Shown here in pieces: positions 16,190 to 27,885 of a stretch of 64,000 bases of DNA. The position numbers and the translations under genes were made by a program. The stretch spans positions 19,642,792-19,706,791 of the forward strand of contig NC_133216.1 in assembly GCF_040436345.1 (NCBI RefSeq), read 5' to 3'. The DNA is from Pagrus major (Eukaryota; Chordata; Actinopteri; Spariformes; Sparidae). The notes under the pieces were generated by a model that was not told where the DNA came from, did no database searches, and saw only the letters and a program-made list of their open reading frames with translations. Numbering within the stretch: position 1 is the first letter of the stretch; every line of letters begins with the position of its first letter.

Positions 16190-16799
16190 ACACCTACCTC
16201 CAAGACACCATCTGGAGATAGATGCTGATAGAGAGTAGCCCGGGAGGAAGAATGGGGGAGACAGCGATGGAGAGGAGGGGGGAGAGGAGAGGAGAGGAGA
16301 GGAGGAGGGGGGGTATGGGATAGAAGCGGTTTTAGAGCTTGGCTATGACAAGGCTTGGATTAATTTGCCAGCCAAATGCATTTGGGATTAGTAGACCATT
16401 AAAAGAGCATAGACACACACACACACAAGCACACGCAACTACACAAATTCACACTGTCTGCCTCGCACACATGCGGCTTTAGCTGATGCAGTGATAGCCT
16501 TACTAACCCTGACCTCTCACTCCATCTCTATCCGTTTCACTTTTTTGAGCTGGTGTTGACACAAACAAATGGGCTAACAGCCAAACTTAGCAGTGCGCAT
16601 GTGACACTGAAACAGACTCTCTCACACCCACAGCTTCACAAACGTGTGTGCAAGTGTGTGTCTGCCGGTAGAAATAATCTGTGTTGAGGTAGTAGACGTG
16701 TTTCCCATTTGTTAGGCCTCCTAGAGCCATAAACAACTAATAGAGTAAAAACACCCAAAGCTGGATTACCAAGTGTGGCAGTTAGCTGTTGGTAGTTTA

Positions 16800-17175
16800 A
16801 AGGGTAACTCCACCAATTTTACACATTAACACGTGTTTACAGGTCTTGGGGAGTACTACTGCATATGTGAAAAAAGTAGTATAAAGCCTTTTGTAGCTCC
16901 AGAGGAAGCTGCATGTAATCTGATAAATTGCTTCCAGTGATGTCATTCAGTGGCTGTAGCCTTGTGGGTAATGTAGGCACAAGATTTTGAAAAGCAGTAG
17001 GCCACACTGTTAGATTATAGACCATTGAAATACAAATGATCAAATCGATACAGCAGAACCAGAGATAACACCTTTTTTATTCCACGCATTCTTCTTTGTT
17101 TTTATAAAACCTGCCGCCTACATTACCCACAGTGCAATTTAGCAGCTGAGTGACATCACTGGAGGCAATTTAGCT
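16800..17175. mobile_element. Fold-back (long inverted repeat) element
   Basis: The left part reads AATTGCTTCCAGTGATGTCA then CCTTGTGGGTAATGTAGGC; the right part reads GCCTACATTACCCACAGTG then TGACATCACTGGAGGCAATT. These are imperfect reverse complements, so the element can fold back on itself. The left border AAAGGGTAACTCCACCAATT resembles miniature-transposon ends seen widely in fish. It is non-coding. Confidence 0.6.
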
Positions 17176-17360
17176 TCCTCTTTTTTTTGGTTTGCTGTTG
17201 TATATTCATCAATACACTAGCATTAAATCAACTCTCATTAAAATTAAGTAGGAGAACATGAGTGACTCAGTTGGTGCCCATATCTCCCTTCTTGCCCCAC
17301 GACCCCACTTGTGGCTAAATCCAGTACTGAAATTGCCAAAAGCAAAAAGAACGGTTACAC

Positions 17361-17573
17361 CAGTGCTTTTCAATCCTGTTCCCAGGGGGACCTGCATGTT
17401 TAGATGGCCACACCCTGCTAGACTACACCTGATTCAAATGATCATCTCGTCATCAAGCTCTGCTGAAGCCTGATAACAACCCAGTCATTTGAATCAGGTG
17501 TGGTCTAGCAGGGAAACATCTAAAACGTGCAGGGCAGGGGGCCTGGGCCCAGGAATAAGATTGAAAAGCACTG
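17361..17573. mobile_element. hAT-type palindromic MITE with likely target duplication
   Basis: The ends are CAGTGCTTTTCAATC and its inverse GATTGAAAAGCACTG. Internal arms (CTGATTCAAATGA / TCATTTGAATCAG) are also inverted. The flanks GGTTACAC and ATTTACAC match at six of eight positions, as expected for an aged 8-bp hAT duplication. It has no coding capacity. Confidence 0.7.
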
Positions 17574-19604
17574 ATTTACACCATCAGTAAATGAGCAGGT
17601 CTAGCAGGCAATGATGTAAATCAAGCTGTTTTTTAATTAGAAGAAGACACAGGATATGTTGAAATCCTGCTGTCAGTAGAGTTCAGACGCACGTAATTAA
17701 CCATCTGTGTTGATGTCTCACATGAGGGATACTAAAGCTGGACCAAATCAAGAGCTGGATCCTCTGAAGGACTCCACAAAGGTGGACGCTTCATGGAACA
17801 TGATGGTCAGACTGTAACTGTCCTTACTCTTTAAACTGTGTAATCTCACAGCCTAATGGTGCATTCGACTACCAGTCTTAAGATTGTAAAGACACATTTA
17901 TACAGCCAACAAAGTGGCACACATCCGTTAAATCGGCAATTTACACAGAAATTCCACAACACAGCACCTGAGCTTCAGTTTCCCAACATAATGTAAAAGC
18001 AATGTACTTTGTACAGCTTTGTGAAATGACTTTGTTTCACTGACATTGCTGAATTCATCAAAATAAATATATAAATACGTCCAAAACTTATATTCATTAT
18101 AAGTTTATATTCATGAACATCAAATTCAGTTTGCTAACAAGAACATTGCAATGTATGATTTATTTCCAATATCTTGTAGTGACCTTTTCATTGATCCAAA
18201 TGTATTTCCCACATCACTCCACAAATATGGCACATACGACATGGTCGATGGTCACTTGAATGCACCATTAAACAATCGACCTGCCTGGATTGGAGAACAT
18301 TATGGCTGTAATGAATCTCTGGATGTGTGCTGCAGATTCAGGAAAAAAGAAACTGGCATTTCTTGGGGGGAACATCTTTCTTGATGCATTTTGACACGTT
18401 TAGTGTTAAAATGCAGACTTTGGAGGTTCCAGTCACTGAATTCAAATGCAGTATAATCCCTCGTGTGCTCTTATATCCCGGCTTAAGTCTAAACTCACAC
18501 TTATTATGATTTTAGAGGATCAGTCCATACAGATCTCTACCTGACAATAGGTAGATGTTAAATTGGAAAATCTCTCTTCAACACACATACTGTATTTTTA
18601 AGAATTTCCTAGATCTCTCACACAAACATCAACAATACTCTGGCACACGGGAAGTTTGGGACTGCTGTCACATCACATCGTGTCCTTGATTTTCTAAATA
18701 GGGCTGTACAGGACAGATGAAACGCCAGAATGATCTGGGGTCACATTTCCATGGCAACCCCTTCTCTGTTGTAGTAAAGCAGAAAATCAACAAGCATCCA
18801 ATGGATCAGCTCAGTTTGTCTCATTTGATGCCAGTCAAACTCTCTCTCTTCTCACAAATTTAACTCAATAATTGCTAAGATGGACACTTAATGCAAATTT
18901 TGGTCAATAAGTGAATTAACATTGAAGCATGTGACGGAGCGGAGTGTGTCATATCCTGGTGAATTGGATTGTAAGGTACGATGGATGAACATCATCTAGT
19001 TACCACACTGTATGTGCGTAATGTGACACTGACACTGTTAAGCAGAGTGTGTGGGCTATAGTGGAGTGTATCACAGAGCGACAGGTCTCCTGGATAGAAG
19101 AAAATAAGATTAGAGGGACACAACAAACGCCACAAGGACACCCTTCGAAACATAGCTGCACTCTGTGTATAGCAGCACATGCACATACACATCTATAGGG
19201 TAAAATTGGCTTTTTTTGACAACACTCCTACGCAAATCACAAGCACAACGGAGTCAGTGTCACAGTCAGCAAATCAATTATTCAATGGCGTTTCAAAATA
19301 ACAGTGGATACCCATGGTTGCCATAGACACATAGCTGATTTACAGGGTTGTCATTTGACTGATATTCCCACAAGTAGGACAAATAGGGAGGGAAAAAAAC
19401 TACAACCACATGATGCCAACAGAGAAACAAGATCCTCCATTATAAAACAGCCACTGTCATGTGATGTGATCTCAGAACAAGTGAATTTTGATTATCACTT
19501 ATTTGTTTTTAGTTAAGTAACAAGTGACATCTGGTAAACATATTCACCCTCTGGCATTTAATTTCTGATAAACCTAATCATCGTGATTGTTTTCCTCATT
19601 TCAT

Positions 19605-19997
19605 CATCATGTCTGAAACGCTCTGTTTTAGCTCCCGTCTCTTAAGGCCCGCCTCCTGAATACCAAGTCTGCTCTGATTGGTCAGCTCACGCACGCCTGA
19701 CCCAGCACTGCTAACAACAGAGCAGATGCGCTTAATTGATTCTTACATGCCAAACTAGCCCCTAGGCATAAATAATGCAAATGTCTGACATGGAGACCTA
19801 ATGTGATGTCACAAAGTCACGGAATAAAAGGCGGGACTACTGACGAGGCGTTTCAGGAGCAGTGTTTTCTGTGGGAGAGAGGAGCTTCTGTTGGTGCGTA
19901 CTTTGACTGTTTTAACTTTTAAAATCTTTTACATACACAAGAACCTATATAAAACAGCGAGAGAAAGGAAAATACTACATTATAGGACTCCTTTCCC
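19605..19997 (-). mobile_element. GGAGACCTATTATGC-family MITE (copy 1, minus)
   Basis: Read on the minus strand it begins GGAGTCCTATAATG and includes CTCTCCCACAGAAAAC, GAAACGCCTCGTCAGTAGTC and TTTGTGACATCACA. The same blocks occur in the same order at 42615–43050 in the other orientation. It is non-coding. Confidence 0.65.
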
Positions 19998-20536
19998 AAA
20001 AAATATTTTAATGCGACATTTTGACACATAAGTCAAGTACTTCAACATTATGTAACTCCACTCAGCAATGATGTTAAAACTAGTTAAAACACACTGTAAT
20101 CAAAAAGTCTTGCTTTATTGGAAGACTTATATATCTAATAATAACATAATTGTGAAAAAAAATTTAACAAATCTCTTTTGAAATAGAAGCCCACTGGAAC
20201 AGATGTGGGTTTAATAACTATAACATAACACCAGGTTGATCCATCACATTTTAAAGCAGGAAAATGCAAATTCAACACACTTTAAAAAAGAGAGCGTGTC
20301 CTCAGATCCTCCAGCAGGCTGTTCCAGAGTCTGGATGCATACAAAGTAAAAGCAGCCTCGGTATCGATGTTAACTGTCAGCACAGGTTGACAAGCTGTCA
20401 CAGTGTCTCTGACTACCAAGACGCCCTGATAACAGGGACAGCACACAAACTGAGGATGATGCGGCAGAATATGAATGCTGTCATGCAGAAATAGCTAACT
20501 TTGAAATAGAAGCCACTCTTAGAATATCTTCAACTT

Positions 20537-20725
20537 AGGGTTTCGACTAATGATCGTTTTCATTACTGATTAATCAGGTTATTTTTCTTTATTAATCTAT
20601 TAAAATGTTTTATTTAATTAATCACTTGGTCTATTGAATATCAGCAAATAATGCCCATCACAATTTTCCGGAGAACATAGTGATGTTTTAAAAGTAACTT
20701 GTTGTGCCTAATCGACAGTTGAAAA
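20537..20725. repeat. GGGCTGCAACTAA-type repeat, degraded
   Basis: It begins AGGGTTTCGACTAATGATCG and includes CACAATTTTCCGGAGAAC. This is a partial copy of the family at 896–1505. Confidence 0.5.
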
Positions 20726-20754
20726 CGATGCCAAGATACATAGTATACTGTCAT

Positions 20755-21720
20755 AGTCCAGTAGAAGAAGTAATCAGATCTTTTACTCAGGTGAAAATTG
20801 TAATATTTTGTATTTTACTATTGCTTTGGTACTTAAAGTACCAAAAGTAAAAGAAGTTGCTATGCAGAATGGCCCATTTCAGAATGATATGTATTATATT
20901 ACTGGATCATAATTAGTGATGCATTAATGTATTAATCTCTCTAATGTCTAAAGCTGGTAGGCAGTGATGGAGTGTAAGTATTGTACTTTAGTGCAATTTT
21001 GAGGTACTTGTACTTTACTTGAGTATTTCCATTTTCTGCTACTTTATACTTCCACTTCACTACATTTTGGAGCAAAATATCGTACTTTTTCTCACTACAA
21101 TAATTTGATAACTTTTGTTACAAGTTACACTATTTAGATTACTTGCTGCATCAGAGCCAAATGAGTGCATTTTTAAATTAACAATTTTTTATCAACAATC
21201 AGATAAAAAATAAAGGAACTGATAATCAGTCGACCCACAGTGTACAATATTTACATACATGTAAATATATGTATAATTTACTATTACATGTGTTTATGAT
21301 ACATTTAATATCGGATACTTTGAGACTTTTACTCAAGAACTATTCATATGGGTTACTTTCATTTTTACCAAAGCAATATTTTAACATGTTATCTCTACTT
21401 TTACCTAAGGATGATTCTTCAGTACTTTATATAACACTGCTGGTAGGTGGAGGAGCTGCTTTAAACTACTTTGTATACTGCTGGGTAGATAAATCATTGT
21501 AAATACATCATGTTTTATTTGTTAATTTATATTTTGTTTTAATAATCTGAATCTGCAAAGTAACTCTAGCTATCAAATAAATGCATTGGAGTAGTAAAGA
21601 GTACATTATTGGCTCCCAAAATGTAGAAGCTTAAAATAGCATACAATGGAAATGCTCAAGTAAAGTATAAATACCTCAAAACTGTACTACTTGAGTAAAT
21701 TAAAAAGGTTGCTTTCCACG
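20755..21720. mobile_element. Nested pair of 'TACTTTACTTGAGTA' MITEs
   Basis: The outer element starts near 20755 (ATCAGATCTTTTACTCAG) and resumes after about 21410 to end near 21720 (CTACTTGAGTAAAT). An inner, inverted copy of a related family begins near 20955 (GCAGTGATGGAGTGTAAGTA) and contains GAGGTACTTGTACTTTACTT. This family is abundant in teleosts. It is non-coding. Confidence 0.6.
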
Positions 21721-22456
21721 AAAACATTCACATTAAATAAACTAGAACCAGTTAAAAATTTGCTTAGAATAATAATCAAGTGATTGCTTGTGAAAAACAG
21801 TTGCACGTAGATTTTCTCTCAATATACCGATCAATAAATATCATTTAGACAGATTTATCTATCTGCCTCACCTCCTGTTTAGATGCAGAGGAGGAGTCGT
21901 GCCGGGTCAAAGGTCAGAAGGTGATACCATCTGACCATCTATGAACCACACACACACACACACACAGTCAGCTGTTCAAAGATTGTTCATAGAGTACAAA
22001 CCAGCTCCACCTGTTTTCAGGATTAGACTGAAAAGCAACGTTCTGATTTTCAGGCAGATTTTCTAAGTAAGAGACTAATTATCTCCTCGGGCTACAAGGT
22101 GCAAATTATGTCTCTCCCCTGTAGTAGAAATCAGCAAGAATTATCTTTCATCTTTGCAGGGCGGCGAGGTTGCTTTTAATATGAAAAAGCTTTTCCGAAA
22201 TGAGAAAACAAGAAGTCAAAGAGGCATAAGAAACACCAGCAGCTGGTCAGATCATCAGTATTCTCCATTCTCTCCTGTCTCATTACAGCTGATGAGGAGG
22301 AAGCTCTGAGTGAAATAACCATGCTGCGACTGCCAGTCGTCCTGTGGCGCTCCTCTGTTTCAGGCAATACACGGGCCCTGCTGCCCTCTTGTGTCTGCGG
22401 GAAGAGATTTATGAGAAAGTGTCACTCAGGCCTCATTCTGAAGTCTTTACATGATG

Positions 22457-22463
22457 TCACGTG
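22457..22463. promoter_or_regulatory. CACGTG E-box (TCACGTG)
   Basis: TCACGTG is the preferred site of MITF/TFE bHLH-zip factors, which control tyr. It lies 3.7 kb upstream of the tyr start codon. A CATGTG box follows at 22691. The role is inferred from motif and location only. Confidence 0.25.
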
Positions 22464-22690
22464 TTTATGAATTATTCTTACTGCTGTAAGTTGAAATTCT
22501 CAGTAAGTTCAAAGAAAAAGCTCTCTGTCTTTCACATACCCATACACTCTGTCTGTCTGTCCTTCTGTCCGTCTGTCTGTCTGTCTCTCTCGGAGCCCTG
22601 CAGACAGGTTCATCCTGTGATGGTCATTCCTGTGCGCTCCACTGGGTCCCTGCAGCGGGATAAGCTGCATCCCGTGCCTGGCTGCGGCAG

Positions 22691-22696
22691 CATGTG
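22691..22696. promoter_or_regulatory. CATGTG E-box (M-box-like)
   Basis: GCAGCATGTGACC lies in a locally GC-richer stretch (22600–22760) about 3.5 kb upstream of tyr. It is a candidate distal MITF element, by analogy with the upstream element of mammalian TYR. Confidence 0.25.
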
Positions 22697-22969
22697 ACCG
22701 GCTTGTGATCCCGGGGTTTGCGCAGATGACTGTCTGACCTGAGCCCGACTGTAAAAACTGTAGGAAGAAAAGCCTACGAGGGGAAACAAATCTCTCTCTC
22801 TTACTCACTCTGCACATATTGGACATTCTTGTGTTGTGCAGATGATCGTCACGCTGCATCATGTGGTACAGATGATGAGGACGCGTTCAAAGGCTTTTTG
22901 TAGTAAAATGTTTCCTAAACCATTGCGTAACTTCATGTATTACCATTAATTAAAATCATTAACCATGAT

Positions 22970-23760
22970 AAGCAGTGGTGTACTGTTGAGGCTACTTGTT
23001 CTTTACGTTTATATTTCCATTTTATGCTACTTTATATGGAGGTCTGAAACTGACAAAATCAAAAAGATTAATAAAGTAATAAAGAAATGGATATAATGAA
23101 TTAGATATAACATTATACAATACTGATGAAGCAGTAATGTATAATGTGAAAACAAGATATATTATGGTAAAAATATATATATATATTTTTACTATAAATT
23201 AAATAAATATGGGGAAAATGCAATGCCAAAAAAATCCGAAATAAAAACACAAATAAACACAGTAATTTAGAAATAATTCAAATCATAAAATGTGAATGTA
23301 AATGCTAAAAAATGTATTAATTAATTAATAAAGAGGTGAAATAATACAGAAGGGAATTGAAATGGAATCAATTAACATCGCAACATGATTTTTGATTTTA
23401 TCAGTCTCCATCCTCGACAACTCAGTACTTCAACTTCGGTACATTTCAGAGATAAATATTTGAGTTTTTACTTGACTACAGTAGCTTCACCTTCACCAGT
23501 TACAACATGAAATACTGTTAACGTTGACATAATAATCAAACAATATAATAGGATAATGTCACACTGATAGTTTATTCTGCCACATTGTGAGTTGTTTTAC
23601 ATCTGTGCTTTAAATACATTACTGATGCAGGCTTCTTCTATTTAGGTAAGACTGTGAACACAGGATTTGTACTTCTTACAATATGTTTTAACGTACTACT
23701 ACTTTTACTTTCAATCACTGATAATTTATATTTTAACTACAATGCATTAAACTAATTAAT
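22970..23760. repeat. Degraded 'variable TACTTTACTTGAGTA' repeat region
   Basis: Fragments such as AGCAGTGGTGTACTGTTGAG, TACTTGTTCTTTACG and CAGTACTTCAACTTCGGTAC resemble the MITE family of 20755–21720, broken by AT-rich DNA. Boundaries are approximate. Confidence 0.4.
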
Positions 23761-24900
23761 GATGATGCCCACATAGTTGTCTTTGCATAACATGGCAGCC
23801 TTGGATATGAACTCAGTTATCATCTGCTTTGTGTTTGTGTGTGTTTAGGAAAAATAAAAAAGCAGAACGACTGTAATTTCCACTGGGGAAATCTCCTCTT
23901 ACTTGTGCACATTACTGGAAAGTCAAAAGTGCAGCAACGCAGAGATAGAAACATTTCATCATAGAAGAAGCTACCACAATAAACACTCAGTGGTGTATTT
24001 CTTTTCTCTTACAGTGTGAAAACATTTAATGTCACTAAACACCAGTGGCATGAACTGTTTGTCTGATGGAGCCGTGTGTATGCCTTATATGTCAATATTT
24101 ATGTGATAAAACAAGAGGAAACAGCCACAGTCTATGTTTATTTACAGTATGTGGCATGAAATGAGATACAGTAGAAACTCACATCTGCACGTGTGACAAC
24201 TTCATATATAAGTCTATAATGTGGACATGCTCTGAACAGATAACTGGTGTTAAAGAGAGAAGAGGTGCCGTCTGTTTAAGTATGGCATTAAGCCTTTAGC
24301 TTACACTGTAGATGACTGATTGATAGATGGTTTATATGCTCTCCAAAACATTATTGGTTTAGCTTTCCTATTCAGTCACTGTAAACGCTTCCTGCCTGCA
24401 ACACAAACTGCTTCCAACCCAATTTTCAATCCTGTGTAGTAATAATAACATAACTTTAGCAGAAAATTATGAAAAGATGAAAAGAGATATTTTGACTGTT
24501 TATTCTCAAAGTGGTAAATGGTAAACCCAGCATATACAAGCTACAACCAGGCTTTTTTGAAGTTTAAAATATTAATTTCCATTAAGTGTTCCTAATGTGT
24601 TCATGGTTAGACTGATATCATACTTTTGCAAGTGGTCTTTTTCACAGAGGGCAACTTTATGTTTTGTGCTGTCTTTTTCAACATGCTGTTTCAAGAATTG
24701 TCTGATATTGTTAATGCCCTAGACGATCATTAACACTGTGCTGTGCTCTATATAAACCTACTGAAAGCATTTGTTTGTGTTGATCATAACACTTTACCAG
24801 AAAAAAAGAGAAATTAACAGTCTGTTAAATTATTTCATCTCTCTGATAGAACTCAGTTAGTCATTCCAGTTGATCTAAATCAAGGCCTCTTAACATTAGT

Positions 24901-24970
24901 ATGGCTGTCCTACAGGGGTCTCTTCTTGGTCCTCTTTTGTACACCATATACATCTACCGCTCCGAACTGT
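24901..24970 (+). mobile_element. Non-LTR retrotransposon reverse transcriptase relic
   Basis: In frame 24901 the text reads MAVLQGSLLGPLLYTIYI, which matches the conserved 'QGSxLGPLLF' block of LINE reverse transcriptases, then hits a stop. A TCAAGACCAAAACTGAGACC repeat follows (about 24995–25080). The fragment cannot code for an enzyme. Confidence 0.55.
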
Positions 24971-25746
24971 GATGTACATTTTTACTCTGATGGTAGTGTT
25001 GTAGTCAAGACCAAAACTGAGACCAAGTCAAGACCAACACCAGAGTGTATCGAGACAGAGACAAGACAAAAGCCCTTTTCACACAGAGACTTGCAGCGAA
25101 GGCTCGTCTTTACGGCTTTTTTTTTTCACACTGAACCAAGACTTTGAAGGTACCAAATACAGAAGGTACCAAACAATTAAATAATACAGTGATGGCACAT
25201 GGCCTCACAAGGCTGAAGCCAAATGAACACTTGCCTGAGTTAGCAAGCAGATCGTGATTTAATATGTTTAACATGTTGCCGAGACTAATGCGTATCTCAT
25301 TCTCACTGCATCCTTATAGAACCAATCATCAACAGGCAGATTCACAGGACTCCCATTTACCAATGTTTCATCATAAGCAGGAAGGGAGTCAACATAATTC
25401 CTGCTGTTATCACCCCAATTTAGTGGTTATCCCATACTTTCCTGTAACACTGAGTACACTCTTTACCTTAAAGTCACTGTGGCGAAACACTGGATTCTCT
25501 TTAATTTACTGGGTTATGTTAATTTTCCAACTCCTCATCTTCTGTTTCTTTTCCATTTCTCACTTCCTTGTTTCAGCAACGGCACATCAACCCCACACTC
25601 GATCATGCACAAATTCCGGGCCAGCCTTTGCTAAGGGAAGGGGGTGGGGCGCGCGCACACAAAAAAAGTCTGCCTGAGGTATAGTGGAGCAGAGGTCAGC
25701 TGGTCTTAAGACAGAATCAGAGAGGAATCAGGAATATTATCCTGAG

Positions 25747-25752
25747 CATGTG
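25747..25752. promoter_or_regulatory. Candidate M-box (CATGTG) upstream of tyr
   Basis: GAGCATGTGATGG resembles the MITF-bound M-box (core CATGTG) found in promoters of TYR-family genes. It is 434 bp upstream of the start codon and about 200 bp before a TATA-like TATAAG (25954–25959). Confidence 0.35.
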
Positions 25753-25953
25753 ATGGTGTGTGAGTGCACATGCTTGAATGTGTGTGAGATCACACACTTT
25801 GTCAGGGGACGGCCCACTAAAACGGCTCAATGAGTAGGGAGAGAGCAGGAGACTGTTGGCTGGATGCGAGAGAGAGAGAGGTGGAAGGAGGTTTGGGAGA
25901 GGTTTGGGAGAGAGTTAGATGGGAGCACAGAGGGGTAGAAAGTTTAAAGAACC

Positions 25954-25959
25954 TATAAG
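25954..25959 (+). promoter_or_regulatory. TATA-like motif upstream of tyr
   Basis: ACCTATAAGC lies 227 bp before the tyr ATG, which would give a leader of about 200 nt. It is unverified. Confidence 0.25.
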
Positions 25960-26180
25960 CTAGAAAGTTTTTGAAATTGATAATTGGTCGCTTGTGTGAA
26001 TACAGGTACCCTAAAGAGTTTGTAGTTTCACTCTTAAGTGTGTAATCTTGTATTTCTCTGCTTACTTAGTTAGTAGAGGTAGTTTGAAGCACTGAATCTA
26101 CTCCTCTTTCCTGCTTTTGCTCTGTTGCATCCATCTTCTCAGCAGGAGTTCCCACCGTGGAGTTGCTCTGACTTTTCATC

Positions 26181-27008
26181 ATGAGGAGCCTGTACGCATC
26201 TCTAGTCCTGCTTCAGCTCATTGGGATTTGTTTATGCCAGTTCCCTCGCCCGTGTGCCAACTCAGAGGGGCTACGGACCAAAGAGTGCTGCCCAGTGTGG
26301 GATGGTGACGGCTCAGCCTGCGGCGCCCTGTCAGGTAGAGGTTTCTGCACTGAGGTGGAGGTCTCAGATGAGCCCCATGGGCCCCAGTACCCACACAGTG
26401 GGATTGATGACAGAGAGCGTTGGCCTTTAGCTTTCTTCAACCGGACATGTCGCTGTGCTGGAAACTATGGAGGCTTTAACTGTGGAGAGTGCAGGTTTGG
26501 TTACTGGGGTTCAAACTGTGCTGAGTACAGGGAATCAGTGCGCATGAACATCCTGACCATGTCGACTGCTGAGCAACAGAAGTTCATCTCTTATCTCAAC
26601 CTGGCCAAGAACACCATCAGCCAGGACTACGTCATCTCCACAGCAACGAGAGCAGAGATGGGTGAAAATGGGGAGAACCCCATGTTCTCTGACATCAACA
26701 CCTACGACCTGTTTGTCTGGATGCACTACTACGTGTCCCGGGACGCCTTCTTGGGAGGGCCAGGGAACGTATGGAGAGACATCGACTTCGCCCACGAATC
26801 TGCAGCATTTCTGCCGTGGCACCGAGTCTTCTTGCTTCACTGGGAGAACGAGATAAGGAAGCTGACGGGAGATTTCAACTTCACCATCCCATACTGGGAC
26901 TGGAGGGACGCCCAGTCCTGTGAGGTGTGCACCGATGCTCTGATGGGAGGACGCAGCCCCAGCAACCCTAACCTCATCAGCCCTGCCTCAGTCTTCTCCT
27001 CATGGAAG
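26181..27008 (+). CDS. tyr: tyr exon 1 (coding)
   Basis: This exon codes for 276 residues from the signal peptide through the CuA site to the residues PASVFSSWK. The donor AAG|GTAAGA is phase 0. The ATG at 26181 gives a clear signal peptide ([19 protein letters not shown]). Confidence 0.97.
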
Positions 27009-27802
27009 GTAAGATTTGATTTGTTTCTCTCTGACTATGAGTATCTGCGAGCGAAAGCATGCTTGTTTGAGTATGTGTAAATGTACAAGCAATTCTTTCT
27101 TATCCATTATTAAGAGAGTGAAAATTCCTTCATCCTTACAAACAAACAAAGGCTTGTTTTATTTCCATTTCACTCTGCGGGTCTGTTGTTCTAAAGCTGG
27201 TTTAGCCTCTTAATCCAAAGAAATGAGATCTGCTTCAGTCATCTTAATGAGTGTAGCAACTGATTTAAACTGAATATGGATGATTAGGGAGTACCTGTTA
27301 TTAATAGCAAAAGTTAATACAAAGTTAACGTGATTTGCTTTGAAACTACGGAAGCCTGAAACGGCCATCGGTCAAACATATTGTTTTCTCCGTTTTCCGG
27401 TGATAACCAGTTAAATATTATCTGTTTTAGAGTTCATTATAAGTTCATCATCAGGAGATCTCAACAAAATGAGCTTGTAATCTCGGGAAAACAACCTTTG
27501 TTGATCTGTGATACTGACATAAATAACCCGTGATCTCAAGAAAAATTTAACTTCTGTTAGAAAAAAGAATCTGTGAGAAATATTGGAGTAGTTTGTACTT
27601 CAACCAATAATTGCTTTCTTTTAACATCATGCCATTTTGTCTTCACTTGTTTCATTCCATGCTTACACTCCAAAACAAGTAACACATACAAGTCTGCTTA
27701 ATAACAGAAGTAAACATTCCTGTATGGGAGTCATTTCAATGATGGATGAAGAGCTAAAGAGATCTGTAGGCTCTCTGACTTCTGTAGCTCACTAACTGTA
27801 TG

Positions 27803-27885
<83 letters not shown>

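Larger units (their letters stand above)
13740..16300. promoter_or_regulatory. CpG-richer region, candidate grm5 promoter and 5' non-coding exons
   Basis: Compared with the AT-rich surroundings this stretch has many CpGs (for example near 13780–13860, 14460–14780, 15400–15460 and 16080–16130), a pyrimidine-rich block (about 13900–14260) and an RFX-type palindrome at 14618. Mammalian GRM5 has non-coding first exons far upstream of the start codon, so this is a reasonable place for the promoter. No TATA box or transcript start can be shown. Confidence 0.3.
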
